Shown piece by piece: positions 1-9,238 of a stretch of DNA of 25,586 nucleotides (positions within the stretch are counted from its first letter, which is position 1; the number at the start of each line of letters is the position of its first letter). Source of the DNA: Ignavibacteria bacterium (lineage in GTDB: Bacteria; Bacteroidota; Ignavibacteria; Tepidaquicellales; Tepidaquicellaceae); assembly GCA_041649015.1 (NCBI GenBank), contig JBAZNU010000011.1, positions 1-25,586 of the forward strand. The letters are read 5' to 3'. The position numbers and the translations under genes were made by a program. Under the pieces are notes generated by a model that saw nothing but the letters and a program-made list of their open reading frames with translations, ran no database searches and was not told the DNA's origin.

Positions 1-629
1 ATGTTGCAATAGCTATATACATTGACAAAAGCAGAAATAAATGGGTGGGGACATATTTCGGCGGAGCTGCGAAGTTTAATTCAGCACAAAACGTATGGAC
101 GGCTTTTGATTTAGCTGATTCATTAGGATTAACAGGTGATAATATGGTGAATGGTGTAATAGCAGACGATTCAAATGCGTATTTTCGATATAGGACGACT
201 TTGTACAGATATTCAAGCAATGGATTTGAAATAATACCCGTAGGGTCTCCAACTGCATTTGAATTTGACAAATATAATAATTTATTGATAGGTAACTTGC
301 ATGGAATAGCTATCTATAATCCTAACGGAATTGTCAGCGTAACACACGATGAAGAAATAATCCCTGCTATTTACAGCATTATTGAAAATTACCCTAATCC
401 ATTTAACAATGAAACGAAGATAAGAATATCACTTTCAAAGTATTCGGATATTACATTAAAAATATATGATATAAAAGGCAGGTTGGTTTCTATGCTTGCA
501 AATGGTAAATACAACAAAGGAATTCATGAATTCAAATTTAATGGAAGTAAATTGTCGAGCGGCGTTTATTTTGCCGTTTTGAAAACAGAAAATGAGATAA
601 AATCACATAGAATTGTTCTATTAAAATAA
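1..629 (+). CDS. Secreted beta-propeller protein with T9SS sorting domain, 5'-truncated by window edge
   Basis: The reading frame is open from the first bases of the window (frame of position 3), so the start lies upstream and only the last ~208 residues are visible. The visible N-terminal part has ligand-binding-propeller style blades (KWVGTYFGGAAKFN, then NVWTAFDL.DS.GL), the same repeat as the next gene. The last 80 residues are a type IX secretion C-terminal domain: NYPNPFN, then YDIKGRLV, then LSSGVYF and a basic end. Such proteins are exported by Sec, cross the outer membrane through T9SS and lose or anchor the C-domain at the surface. The next gene starts 17 bases later and is a close paralogue, so this is probably part of a tandem family that may continue upstream. 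Substrate or role is unknown. Confidence 0.85.
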   Translation, partial: VAIAIYIDKSRNKWVGTYFGGAAKFNSAQNVWTAFDLADSLGLTGDNMVNGVIADDSNAYFRYRTTLYRYSSNGFEIIPVGSPTAFEFDKYNNLLIGNLHGIAIYNPNGIVSVTHDEEIIPAIYSIIENYPNPFNNETKIRISLSKYSDITLKIYDIKGRLVSMLANGKYNKGIHEFKFNGSKLSSGVYFAVLKTENEIKSHRIVLLK

Positions 630-646
630 ATAATATCAAGAAATAA

Positions 647-1891
647 TTGAATGTGAAAATAATATTTACAACAATAATAATATTGTTCACTTTTGAACTT
701 GGTGCCCAGCCGCAGTGGGTGATATATAATCAATTTAATTCAGGTTTACCAAGTAGTATGGTTGGGAGTATTTTAATAGACAGCAATAATGTAAAGTGGA
801 TAACTACCGATAATGGATTTGCTAAATTACAAGGCAATACGTGGACTGTGTATGACACTCTAAACTCGGGTTTGCCGCAAAATCACTGTTATGGAATTGT
901 GCTTGATAAAAGAAATATAATGTGGATGTCATGTCCCGGAAAAGGTATCGTTAAATATGACGGAGTAAACTGGACAGTGTATAACAATGATAACACTGGA
1001 TTACCCGTTAACTGGTCTGGCTATGTTGATGTTGATGAAAATAACAATAAGTGGTTTGCAGGATACGGTTTGTTTAAATACAATGATACAAATTGGGTTT
1101 ATTACAATACAAACAATTCAGGACTTCCTACTAACTTGACAGAATGTGTCTTTGTAAAAGATAATATTGTCTGGGTGGGAACATATATGGGAGGAGTAGC
1201 AAAGTTCGATGGAGTAAACTGGACATTGTATAATACTCAGAATTCAGGCATACCAAGTAACTGGATTTATATGATAACATCGGATTTACAAAATAATTTA
1301 TGGTTCGCAACATTTTTTGGAGGATTGGCTAGATATAACGAATCTCAAAATTTATGGACAGTATATAATACAACAAATTCAGGACTTCATCACAATAATT
1401 TATATTCCGTATTTGCTGATAATAATAATGTTAAATGGATTGGAGGTGGGGGAATGGCAATTTTCAATGATACAACATGGCAGATATTTACTTACCCTTT
1501 CATTAGTGAAGTATTCAATTTTTCTAAGGATAAATACGGCAATATGTGGATTTGTTCAGATAATGGATTATATGTTTACAATCCGGCTGGAGTAGTAGGT
1601 GTGGAAAACATTTCTTCGATTGTACCTGAAAATTTTCTATTAATAAGGAATTATCCTAATCCATTTAATTCGCAAACAAAAATAAAAATTACTATTCCGG
1701 AAAAATCAAATGTGAATTTGAATATTTATGATATCAATGGCAGGTTAGTAGAAAAAATCGCAAAAGGTAATTACAGCAAAGGAACTTACACATTTAGTTT
1801 TAACGCAGATAATTTATCAAGCGGGGTTTACTTTATTCAATTAAAAACAGATTCGGAAATTAAAGTTCATAAAATAATATTACAAAAATAA
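647..1891 (+). CDS. Secreted two-component-regulator-propeller-like repeat protein with T9SS sorting domain
   Basis: 414 residues. A hydrophobic signal peptide (about 1-21, ending near LGA/Q) precedes about seven repeats of 42 residues with the pattern W.VYN..NSGLP...(V/I)..I..D..N.KW...... G..K(Y/F)(N/D)G..W. These look like the short propeller blades found in hybrid two-component sensors, but there is no kinase here. Residues ~335-414 form a T9SS type A sorting domain (NYPNPFN, IYDINGRLV, LSSGVYF). The protein is therefore likely a surface-exposed or secreted propeller; a ligand cannot be named. The start is TTG at 647; a GTG at 653 is possible. An ATG at 651 is out of frame and is followed at once by a stop. 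It lies 17 bases after its truncated paralogue, suggesting co-transcription and origin by tandem duplication. Confidence 0.85.
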   Translation: MNVKIIFTTIIILFTFELGAQPQWVIYNQFNSGLPSSMVGSILIDSNNVKWITTDNGFAKLQGNTWTVYDTLNSGLPQNHCYGIVLDKRNIMWMSCPGKGIVKYDGVNWTVYNNDNTGLPVNWSGYVDVDENNNKWFAGYGLFKYNDTNWVYYNTNNSGLPTNLTECVFVKDNIVWVGTYMGGVAKFDGVNWTLYNTQNSGIPSNWIYMITSDLQNNLWFATFFGGLARYNESQNLWTVYNTTNSGLHHNNLYSVFADNNNVKWIGGGGMAIFNDTTWQIFTYPFISEVFNFSKDKYGNMWICSDNGLYVYNPAGVVGVENISSIVPENFLLIRNYPNPFNSQTKIKITIPEKSNVNLNIYDINGRLVEKIAKGNYSKGTYTFSFNADNLSSGVYFIQLKTDSEIKVHKIILQK

Positions 1892-2119
1892 GGCATCATT
1901 GGTTATCATTAAAAGATCATAAATAAAAGAGGGCATCCACTCAGTCCTGAAATCAGTGTAACGCTTCCAACCTTATATTTAGCAATAATCACATAATTTC
2001 TCATGAATTATAGAAATAATTATTCCATTATTTCGTTATTTCTAAAATTGTGTAAAATATACTATTTCAGAAATCCCCCAAAACTCACTCCAAAACCCCC
2101 AATTACTAGCTTTTTTATG

Positions 2120-2163
2120 TATGCCTGCGTTATGCCTGCGATATGACTGCGATATGTCTGCGA
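2120..2163. repeat. Tandem array, four 11-bp units
   Basis: Four consecutive 11-mers: tatgcctgcgt, tatgcctgcga, tatgactgcga, tatgtctgcga, followed by a partial tat. Units differ at only one or two positions. The array is intergenic between convergent genes, so it is unlikely to be a promoter for either. A similar four-unit 11-bp array lies at 22606-22649. Confidence 0.9.
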
Positions 2164-2236
2164 TATTATATTAAGGCAATAATATCCCGCTTAATCCCCC
2201 CTTAAATTCCCTAAGTACATAAAATATCATACAATT

Positions 2237-2270
2237 AAAAAAGGGGATGCACATTTTGCACCCCCTTCTT
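2237..2270 (-). terminator. Intrinsic terminator, probably bidirectional
   Basis: Arms aaggggatgca (2241-2251) and tgcaccccctt (2257-2267) pair with one A/C mismatch around a 5-base loop. On the minus strand the stem is followed by a run of T (complement of the A run at 2237-2242), 25 bases after the stop of the gene at 2293. On the plus strand it is followed by ttcttt, so it can also serve the gene ending at 1891. Confidence 0.8.
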
Positions 2271-2292
2271 TATTAAACTATTGTTTTATCTT

Positions 2293-4173
2293 TTATTTAA
2301 TTAAAATCATTTTCTTGGTTTCAGAAAATCCATCAGCTTTCAAAGTATAAAAATAAGTCCCGCTCGAAAGTTTTTCACCTGAGACTTCAGCATTATACTT
2401 CCCTGCTTTCACATGACCGTCTAAATAAGTTGCCACTAACTTACCTGAGATATCATATATTTTAAGACTTACGTATCCGTCTTTTGGAATTGAAAACTTT
2501 ATATTTGTTACTGGATTAAACGGATTTGGATAGTTTTGACCGAGCTCAAAATTCAATGGTGTTTCTTCTGCATTGTTTATACCGGTTGCATTTATAGAAG
2601 TCTGAATTGCTTGCTGAACTTCTGCAAGGTAGAGCGGTGTCCCATCTTTATAAACAAAAACTTTTAGCTTACAATTTGAAGATACCCACAAAGAATTTAA
2701 TGTTGTCGAAAACGATTTGGTTATTTCCTGACCGCTTGTCCATGTTCCTCCGCTATTCAGATTTTCTCCAGGAGCACTATTTACCATATTTCTAACAACT
2801 GAGCTGTGCACAAATCCTGAACCTCCGGTGCAGTATGAATTTCCAGATTGACTGTAAACGAGATTATCTTCAGTTATTACATAATTAATTTTATATTGTC
2901 CGGTTAGGTTTGTTAATGATGTAGCTTTTAAATTAACATTAAGCTCACCTGTGGATGAGTTAAAATTTTGTGTAATAATTTCAATCTTCACCGGCGATTC
3001 AGGTGAATTCATGTACCTCATAAATGGATATTCAAAAAAACCGCTTGCACTTAGATAAGCATTCGGATAAATTAATCTGTCTGGAGTTCCGGTAGGATAT
3101 GCATTCATACCTAGCAAACTTAAAATATTATTACCGTTAAAATTTATATACGGGTCGCTTCCCGCTCCATGATATGCTAAAACAACAGTGTTCGGATAAT
3201 ACTGCTCAAGTTCGTGAATTGCTACCTTCCCGCATGGACACCATTGACACCATGTCCCCGTACAGTATTCCATCAAAACGTTCCTCGGATTTGATGTAAC
3301 ATAATATACATTTTCTATTGTATCGTTACTTATATTTTCATCACCCGTTAGTCCGGTTATAGCTTTAAAAGTATAACTTCCATTCGATGGTGCTGTCCAA
3401 GGCATAAAACTCAAAAATTGAATTTGTCCGGGCGCTAAATTTGTAACAGTCTGTGAATTGCTGTATGTGCCGGGTGTAACAGTTAACATTACATTAAAAG
3501 ACGCTGTTGTCTTTCCAAAATTTCTTACATATACTTTTGGAGTGTCAATTGTTCCTGAAGTATAGGTTCTTACATATCTCTTAAACCCTGATGCACCTGC
3601 ATCAAGATTGTACTGACTTCCTATTTTTATGTTATCAAGATAGAGATTGTTTCCTATTGCGGAATATGCTGTAAACTTTATCATATTTGTTCCGTTCGGT
3701 AATCCATACTTCTTCGTTACCCACTGAGTTGATAATGGTACAAAAGGAGTTCCTGTCGCGGGAGCTGTCACAAGCGGACCGGAGGTACCGCCGTTAAGTA
3801 TTATTAATTCTGTCCATGCATTACCGTTATTAGTCGAGTAATAAATCTTCAATTGATCATTTGATGAACCGTAAGTTGCATAAGCATGGTCAAATATTAA
3901 AGAATCTCCTGAAATGGAGGATGTGAATACTGGGGTAATTATATCAAAACTATTACCCGTATTCGCATCGTTGAAATTTGCTTTAATTGCACCATATCCC
4001 GTACCATACCCGCTGCATCTTACTGACCATTCCCAATTAAATGCATTTGAAGTTGCAAGAGTCCAGCCCTTTGGAGGAAATGACGGATTATCAAAATCCT
4101 GCCATATGTAAATGGCTCTTGTATTTGTGTATAACATCATATACACTGCTAAAAGAAGTAATAGTTTTTTCAT
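2293..4173 (-). CDS. Omp28-related, anchor-J-containing T9SS surface protein
   Basis: 626 residues. Signal peptide 1-20; residues ~24-185 resemble a choice-of-anchor-J / cleaved-adhesin type beta-sandwich (WQDFDN..FP.GW at the start, LYLDNIKIG at the end); ~190-290 look like a CARDB-type Ig-like segment; ~295-525 match the Omp28 family, which has a thioredoxin-like fold. The Omp28 start carries MEYCTGTWCQWCPCG (Cys304, 309, 312, 314), followed by VVLAYHG and YPTGTPDRL, as expected for that family. Residues 548-626 are a T9SS sorting domain. The likely location is the cell surface. Omp28 proteins are known as outer-membrane proteins of Porphyromonas relatives; whether the cysteines are redox-active here is inference. 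The gene is transcribed alone or after the gene at 4251-5846, with a terminator between them. Confidence 0.85.
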   Translation of the reverse strand: MKKLLLLLAVYMMLYTNTRAIYIWQDFDNPSFPPKGWTLATSNAFNWEWSVRCSGYGTGYGAIKANFNDANTGNSFDIITPVFTSSISGDSLIFDHAYATYGSSNDQLKIYYSTNNGNAWTELIILNGGTSGPLVTAPATGTPFVPLSTQWVTKKYGLPNGTNMIKFTAYSAIGNNLYLDNIKIGSQYNLDAGASGFKRYVRTYTSGTIDTPKVYVRNFGKTTASFNVMLTVTPGTYSNSQTVTNLAPGQIQFLSFMPWTAPSNGSYTFKAITGLTGDENISNDTIENVYYVTSNPRNVLMEYCTGTWCQWCPCGKVAIHELEQYYPNTVVLAYHGAGSDPYINFNGNNILSLLGMNAYPTGTPDRLIYPNAYLSASGFFEYPFMRYMNSPESPVKIEIITQNFNSSTGELNVNLKATSLTNLTGQYKINYVITEDNLVYSQSGNSYCTGGSGFVHSSVVRNMVNSAPGENLNSGGTWTSGQEITKSFSTTLNSLWVSSNCKLKVFVYKDGTPLYLAEVQQAIQTSINATGINNAEETPLNFELGQNYPNPFNPVTNIKFSIPKDGYVSLKIYDISGKLVATYLDGHVKAGKYNAEVSGEKLSSGTYFYTLKADGFSETKKMILIK

Positions 4174-4210
4174 AGTAATAATAATTTTTGTTTATTGAAT
4201 TTACTTAAAC

Positions 4211-4240
4211 AAAAAAGCGGGTCTTTTTAACCCGCCTTTT
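4211..4240 (-). terminator. Intrinsic terminator after the sialidase-like gene
   Basis: Stem gcgggt (4217-4222) with acccgc (4230-4235), plus four outer A-T pairs beyond one mismatch. On the minus strand the stem is followed by a T run, 11 bases after the stop codon of the gene at 4251. It separates that gene from the Omp28 gene. Confidence 0.8.
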
Positions 4241-4250
4241 ACATTTAAAA

Positions 4251-5846
4251 CTATTTGTTCAGCATCATCTTCTTCGTCACTGCAAAATCCCCGGCATGCA
4301 GTTTATAAAAATATACTCCGCTCGAAAGATGCCTTCCGTCAAAATCATAGGAGTATGTACCTGCTGACTTATACTCATTCACAAGCTCTGCAACTTCTGC
4401 ACCCAGAGTATTAAACACTTTTAATGTCACAAAACCATTCTTCGGTATCGAATAGGATATAGTCGTTGTCGGATTAAACGGATTCGGAAAGTTCTGCTCA
4501 AGCTTATACTCACTTGGAATATTTACTACCGGCTCTTCTGTACCTGTTATATTTCCTATTATCGCCGTCAATACACTTAATGATGTACCTTGTAATCTAT
4601 TCCATACTGGTCTTATAATTCCGTCGTATGCGGTTATATTTGAATAGTCACCGAAGAAAACTGACGATGTTGGTATAAAAGACGTCTCGCTTACCCTTTC
4701 ATCGGTGAATGATGCACCTCCGTTCGTTGATTTAGCAAGATAAAAATGCGTCGCTCCTGCATTCGATACATCGTCTCTTCTGTCATAAGAACATATATAA
4801 ATGTAACCTGTTTTCTGGTCAACCGTCATCCATGAAAAGAATTGCTCTTTATTTGTGTTATCTGTGTTGACCTTAAGTGGTGCACTCCAGTTTGCTCCCC
4901 CGTTTGTTGAACTTACAAACATAACATCATGATTATTCGGACCTGCACTGTCCGTCCAGTTTATGTATACATTTCCTCTGTATGGACCATTCGATATATC
5001 GCAGCATGTAATCGGCAGCCCGTTTGCTCTCTGTATCCCGCTAATCATATAATCCCATCCGCCTCTCTGATTTGAAACATATACATCATTATCAAGCCAT
5101 GTATTTCCGCCGTCTGTTGACTTATCAAAGAATATCCCAAACTGCGAGTTCCTTATTTTTGGACCCGCCCATGCTACATACACCTCTCCGTTCGGACCTA
5201 CCGCTGGTACTGCTCCCTCAACCGTGTTATCTTCATCTACACAATCACCGCCAAGTTGATTTATCCTCTTTGCAGTTCCGCTGCCAAAATCAACCCATGT
5301 CAATCCGCCATCCGTTGACTTAGAAAATAAAATATTCGAGCTGTCTAATTGATTTGAAGTCCCGTAACTATCAAACTGTGTCCATGTTACATATATATGA
5401 TTATTTCTCGGATCAACTATTGCCCATTCTTTATCCTGCTCTTTCGGAGACTGAAAATATGTATATGAACCGGGATTACTATAATTCATCCCGCCATTCG
5501 TTGACTTTTGACAAACTATTCTGTCAATCCAGTATCCCGGTGAGTTTGTATTTGATAAATGGAAATAATAAAAATGTCCTAACGTATCAACAATTATGCA
5601 GGGGTCTCCCCAAACTCCGTATTGTGAGTTTGTTAGGTTAAACCTCGTCCAGTTATATCCGCTGTTTGTCGAATAATAAGCCGAACTTATGTTTGTTCCC
5701 GCGACAACCTGATTTAAGTTCTTAGGATTAATACAGATTGAAGGTTCATTCGGCGAGTTTGTTGTGCTGATTGTTATGTTCGTGTATTGGGAAAACACTG
5801 CTGATGTAAGCCCCAACATCAGTAAAAGAATAAGTAGATTTTTCAT
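4251..5846 (-). CDS. Sialidase-like Asp-box (BNR) propeller protein with T9SS sorting domain
   Basis: 531 residues. Signal peptide ~1-20 ends at VFSQ. The body has at least five Asp-box/BNR motifs of the form S-T-(D/N)-G-G-x-(N/T)-W/Y (for example STDGGLTWVDF, STDGGNTWLDN, STNGGANWSAP, STNGGASFTDE), typical of exo-alpha-sialidase and related six-bladed propellers. I see no clear FRIP arginine motif or sialidase catalytic triad, so enzymatic activity is not supported; a binding or structural propeller is equally likely. Residues 452-531 are a T9SS sorting domain (NFPNPFNPTT, LSSGVYFYKL). The start is the ATG followed by a lysine/leucine-rich signal peptide. Upstream, 50 bases away, lies a 14-bp perfect palindrome. 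Confidence 0.85.
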   Translation of the reverse strand: MKNLLILLLMLGLTSAVFSQYTNITISTTNSPNEPSICINPKNLNQVVAGTNISSAYYSTNSGYNWTRFNLTNSQYGVWGDPCIIVDTLGHFYYFHLSNTNSPGYWIDRIVCQKSTNGGMNYSNPGSYTYFQSPKEQDKEWAIVDPRNNHIYVTWTQFDSYGTSNQLDSSNILFSKSTDGGLTWVDFGSGTAKRINQLGGDCVDEDNTVEGAVPAVGPNGEVYVAWAGPKIRNSQFGIFFDKSTDGGNTWLDNDVYVSNQRGGWDYMISGIQRANGLPITCCDISNGPYRGNVYINWTDSAGPNNHDVMFVSSTNGGANWSAPLKVNTDNTNKEQFFSWMTVDQKTGYIYICSYDRRDDVSNAGATHFYLAKSTNGGASFTDERVSETSFIPTSSVFFGDYSNITAYDGIIRPVWNRLQGTSLSVLTAIIGNITGTEEPVVNIPSEYKLEQNFPNPFNPTTTISYSIPKNGFVTLKVFNTLGAEVAELVNEYKSAGTYSYDFDGRHLSSGVYFYKLHAGDFAVTKKMMLNK

Positions 5847-5895
5847 TTATAAAATTTTTATTGAATCAAATTGCTAAATTTAAACGACTTTTGAA

Positions 5896-5909
5896 ACAGA
5901 TTAATCTGT
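5896..5909. other. 14-bp perfect palindrome ACAGATTAATCTGT
   Basis: Perfect dyad 12 bases downstream of the mfd stop and 50 bases upstream of the sialidase-like start. It could be an operator for the latter gene or a chance palindrome. No T run follows, so it is not an obvious terminator. Confidence 0.45.
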
Positions 5910-5920
5910 CACAATATTTG

Positions 5921-8900
5921 CTAAAAAACTGCACTGCCTAGCAGCAATTCATCTATAAGTTTCCTTATTTCTTCAATCCTCTCATCTTCCTCTTTTGAAT
6001 TTAGATTCACTTGTACTATCAGCCTTTTCTTGTTGTTCACAAAATTAAACTTATTCGATTTCGCTGCTGAAAGCTTCTTTATAAGATTGTCAAAAAAATC
6101 ACTCGTAAATATTCTGTGCCCCTTTTCCTCTGGGAAATACAGCAGCATCTCATCCCCGCTTATATTTATCTTCTCAAGCCCTATCTCTGTTGCTCTTATT
6201 TTTATCTCTATCACTCTAAGCAGGTTGCCGACCTCATAGGAATACCCTCCGAACCTGTCCTTTAATTCTTCCTCAATTACTTTCAGCTCTGATTTATTCT
6301 TCACTTCATACAATCTCTTATATATATTAAGTCTTTCCGTGTCATTCTCCACGTAATCTTCAGGTATCAAAGCATTAAAATCATTCTCTATCACAGCTGG
6401 TACATACTCCTCGCGTTTCTTTATCTTGTCGCTTATCTTCTTAAGCGATTCTTCTTCTTTAAATATTTCTTTGAATTCATTCTCTTTTAATTCTGATACT
6501 GCTTCATCAATAATATCAATAAACATCTCAAACCCCATCTGATGGACAAACCCGCTCTGGTCCTTTCCCAGCAGATTCCCTACTCCTCTTATTTCCATAT
6601 CCCTCATCGCAAGATTAAATCCCGAACCAAGCTCCGTATATTCTTCAATTGCCTGTAGTCTCCTTATCGCCGTCTTTGTAAGTTTACCTGCGGGCGGCGA
6701 TATAAAATACGCATACGCCTGAGTATCACTCCTTCCGACCCTTCCCCTTAACTGATATAACTCTGAAAGCCCGTACATGTTAGCATTATTAATAATTATT
6801 GTGTTAACATTTGGAATATCCAACCCGGATTCAATTATCTTTGTGCAGAATAGAACGTTTAGTTTCTTCTCGATAAAATCAACTACCACATCTTCAAGTT
6901 CAACACCGTCCATCTGCCCGTGTGCAATTCCACACTTAGCATATGGGATATATTCCTTTAGTTTATCCGCATAGTCATACAATTCTGATATCTTGTCATT
7001 TACAAAGTATACCTGCCCCCCTCTTTCAATCTCTTTCTTTATAATATCAGCAATCATTGACCACTTGAAACTTATTATCTCAGTAATAATTGGTTTTCTG
7101 TTCTTTGGCGGTGTATTTATCACGGATAAATCCCTCGCTCCCAGCAGTGAAAAATTCAATGTTCTCGGTATCGGTGTTGCTGTTAGTGTTAAAGTATCAA
7201 TATTTGGCTGCAACGCCCTCAACTTTTCCTTTGCCTTCACACCAAACCTCTGCTCTTCATCGATTATCAATAGTCCCAAATCCTTAAACTTAATATCTTT
7301 TGAAAGTATCCTATGCGTACCTATCAAAATATTAACCTTACCCTCAGCAAGATTCTCAAGTATTTCCTTCTGTTCCTTTCTCTTTTGCATCCTTGAAATT
7401 ACCTGAACCTCTACTGCAAATGCATTCAATCTGTCCCTGAATGTATTATAATGCTGAACAGCAAGTATAGTAGTAGGTACAAGCACTGCAACTTGTTTAT
7501 TATCCAGCACAGATTTGAAAGCCGCCCTGACTGCAACTTCTGTCTTGCCAAATCCTACATCTCCGCAAACGAGCCTGTCCATTGGATTAACATTCATCAT
7601 ATCGTTCTTTACATCTTCAGTTGCTGAAAACTGGTCTGGTGTATCTTCATACATAAAACTCGCTTCCAGTTCTCTCTGCCAGTGGGAATCAGGAGAAAAT
7701 GAATGGCCGGTCGCTGACTTCCTCTTTGCATAAAGAAGAATTAAATCTCTCGCAATATCTTTAACCTTCTTCTTTGCATTTTCTTTTACCTTTAACCACT
7801 CACCGCCCCCAAGCCTTGTAAGCTTTGGAGAAACACCTTCGCCGGCAGAATACTTATTTATAAGATTAACGTAATTCAGATTAAGAAATATTACATCACC
7901 TCCCGCATATGAAAGCTTCGCTACTTCCTGTTGATTATTTCCTACTTTTATTTTTCTAAGCCCTGAATACACACCTACCCCGAAATCCCTGTGAACGACA
8001 TAATCACCAAGTTTTAGTTCTTTTACCTCATCGAAAGTCATTCCGCGAAATCTTCTCTTCCGCTTCTTGGTCTGTCGGAAATACCTTCCGAATATCTGAT
8101 GCTCTGTATATACAATCAGTTTCTCAGACGGATAGATAAACCCTTCTTGTAGTGATTCATCACAGAATATAATTTTATCAGATACTTTTTCCTGTATCTT
8201 TTCCTCAATTAAATAATCCTCTTCAGCATCAAAGATGAGACTCTTGAGCCTGTCGGACTGATGAATATCTGAGCTTAATAAGAAAACTGTATATCCTTTC
8301 GATATATTTTCTTGAAGGTTGTTGAATAGTAATTTCACATTAGAATTAAAATCAGGCTGAACCCTGCCGCCAAAATCATGTGAAGCATCAGTTCTAAACG
8401 CAGATATATAAATCTTCTTGTTCCGCTTTATTTTATCCCAAAAATCCTCATCAGTTATTGTATCCCTCTCATCAACTAAAATTATCGTATCTTCAGCAAT
8501 ATAATCTGCTATCGAATACTCACCGTTTTCATCTTCGTTACTCTCATCCCGAAAGCTGAGGTTTATTCCTATCGTTACTTCATTCAGCTCCTTTAACGAA
8601 CGCTGACTCCTTATGTCAAACTCTCTTATAGACTCAATGTTCTCCCCAAAGAACTCAAGCCGAATCGGAGAGTCATAATGCTCAGGGAATAAATCAATTA
8701 TCCCTCCTCTAACGGAATAATCCCCAACCTCATCAACAAAGTCTCTCTTAACAAATTTATATTCTTCAAGCTTCTGTGTCAGTTCTTCAAACAGGAATTC
8801 ATCGTTTTTCTTTAGAGTTAAAAGAGACTCCTTGTACTTTGATTTACCGATTAGCTTTTTCGGTAGCGAATCTGTATGTACGAGTACAATGAAATCATTT

Positions 8901-9202
8901 GAATTTGATAGAAAGTTAAGTGTTCGTGTGTGTTCTTCGCTTTCTGTATTCTTATCTTTTGAATAGATTGACACGTTATCTGTATCTGCAATTGTATCAA
9001 TGTCACCTTTTATCTTATATATCTTATCAATATATGAAGAGATAAATATTACCTTTTGATATTGTTCTTTCTGCAGGTATGAAATAAAAAATGACAATAG
9101 CGAGCTGCTCAAACCGGTAACGAATCGTTCCCTGTCTGTTGAATTAATGCTATCTTTAAATAACATCGAATCGTTAACTAACTTTCTTATCTTATCAATC
9201 AT
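5921..9202 (-). CDS. mfd: Transcription-repair coupling factor
   Basis: 1093 residues, close to the usual ~1150. Mfd displaces RNA polymerase stalled at DNA damage and recruits UvrA. Seen in order: UvrB-like homology region (~150-200, with DYSVRGGIIDLFP), CarD-like RNA polymerase interaction domain (~395-450, LGDYVVHRDFGVGVYSGL), helicase Walker A GDVGFGKTE (547-555), DEEQ box (648-651, IIDEEQRFGVKAKEK), motif III TATPIPRT (674-681), motif VI QLRGRVGRS (817-825), and the C-terminal regulatory TRCF domain (~930-1030). All helicase motifs look intact. It is the third gene in the minus-strand order acylase, ksgA, mfd, with 36 bases after ksgA and no terminator visible between, so co-transcription is likely. 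Confidence 0.97.
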   Translation of the reverse strand: MIDKIRKLVNDSMLFKDSINSTDRERFVTGLSSSLLSFFISYLQKEQYQKVIFISSYIDKIYKIKGDIDTIADTDNVSIYSKDKNTESEEHTRTLNFLSNSNDFIVLVHTDSLPKKLIGKSKYKESLLTLKKNDEFLFEELTQKLEEYKFVKRDFVDEVGDYSVRGGIIDLFPEHYDSPIRLEFFGENIESIREFDIRSQRSLKELNEVTIGINLSFRDESNEDENGEYSIADYIAEDTIILVDERDTITDEDFWDKIKRNKKIYISAFRTDASHDFGGRVQPDFNSNVKLLFNNLQENISKGYTVFLLSSDIHQSDRLKSLIFDAEEDYLIEEKIQEKVSDKIIFCDESLQEGFIYPSEKLIVYTEHQIFGRYFRQTKKRKRRFRGMTFDEVKELKLGDYVVHRDFGVGVYSGLRKIKVGNNQQEVAKLSYAGGDVIFLNLNYVNLINKYSAGEGVSPKLTRLGGGEWLKVKENAKKKVKDIARDLILLYAKRKSATGHSFSPDSHWQRELEASFMYEDTPDQFSATEDVKNDMMNVNPMDRLVCGDVGFGKTEVAVRAAFKSVLDNKQVAVLVPTTILAVQHYNTFRDRLNAFAVEVQVISRMQKRKEQKEILENLAEGKVNILIGTHRILSKDIKFKDLGLLIIDEEQRFGVKAKEKLRALQPNIDTLTLTATPIPRTLNFSLLGARDLSVINTPPKNRKPIITEIISFKWSMIADIIKKEIERGGQVYFVNDKISELYDYADKLKEYIPYAKCGIAHGQMDGVELEDVVVDFIEKKLNVLFCTKIIESGLDIPNVNTIIINNANMYGLSELYQLRGRVGRSDTQAYAYFISPPAGKLTKTAIRRLQAIEEYTELGSGFNLAMRDMEIRGVGNLLGKDQSGFVHQMGFEMFIDIIDEAVSELKENEFKEIFKEEESLKKISDKIKKREEYVPAVIENDFNALIPEDYVENDTERLNIYKRLYEVKNKSELKVIEEELKDRFGGYSYEVGNLLRVIEIKIRATEIGLEKINISGDEMLLYFPEEKGHRIFTSDFFDNLIKKLSAAKSNKFNFVNNKKRLIVQVNLNSKEEDERIEEIRKLIDELLLGSAVF

Positions 9203-9238
9203 AATAAATTAAAGCTGTATATCTTTATCAATTAAAGC

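Larger units (their letters stand above)
1892..2292. other. Intergenic stretch between convergent genes
   Basis: 401 bases without a credible gene. It holds a 9-bp inverted repeat (tagaaataa at 2011-2019, ttatttcta at 2036-2044), two C-rich patches around 2076-2100 and 2190-2200, a four-unit 11-bp tandem array (2120-2163) and a bidirectional terminator (about 2237-2270). Nothing else is recognised. Confidence 0.7.

Noticed and set aside
2120..2163. CRISPR array
   Set aside because: Units are 11 bp and directly adjacent with no spacers; no cas gene is present.
6030..7733. Several plus-strand open frames within the mfd region
   Set aside because: They are antisense to an intact, fully recognisable mfd and show no family motifs.
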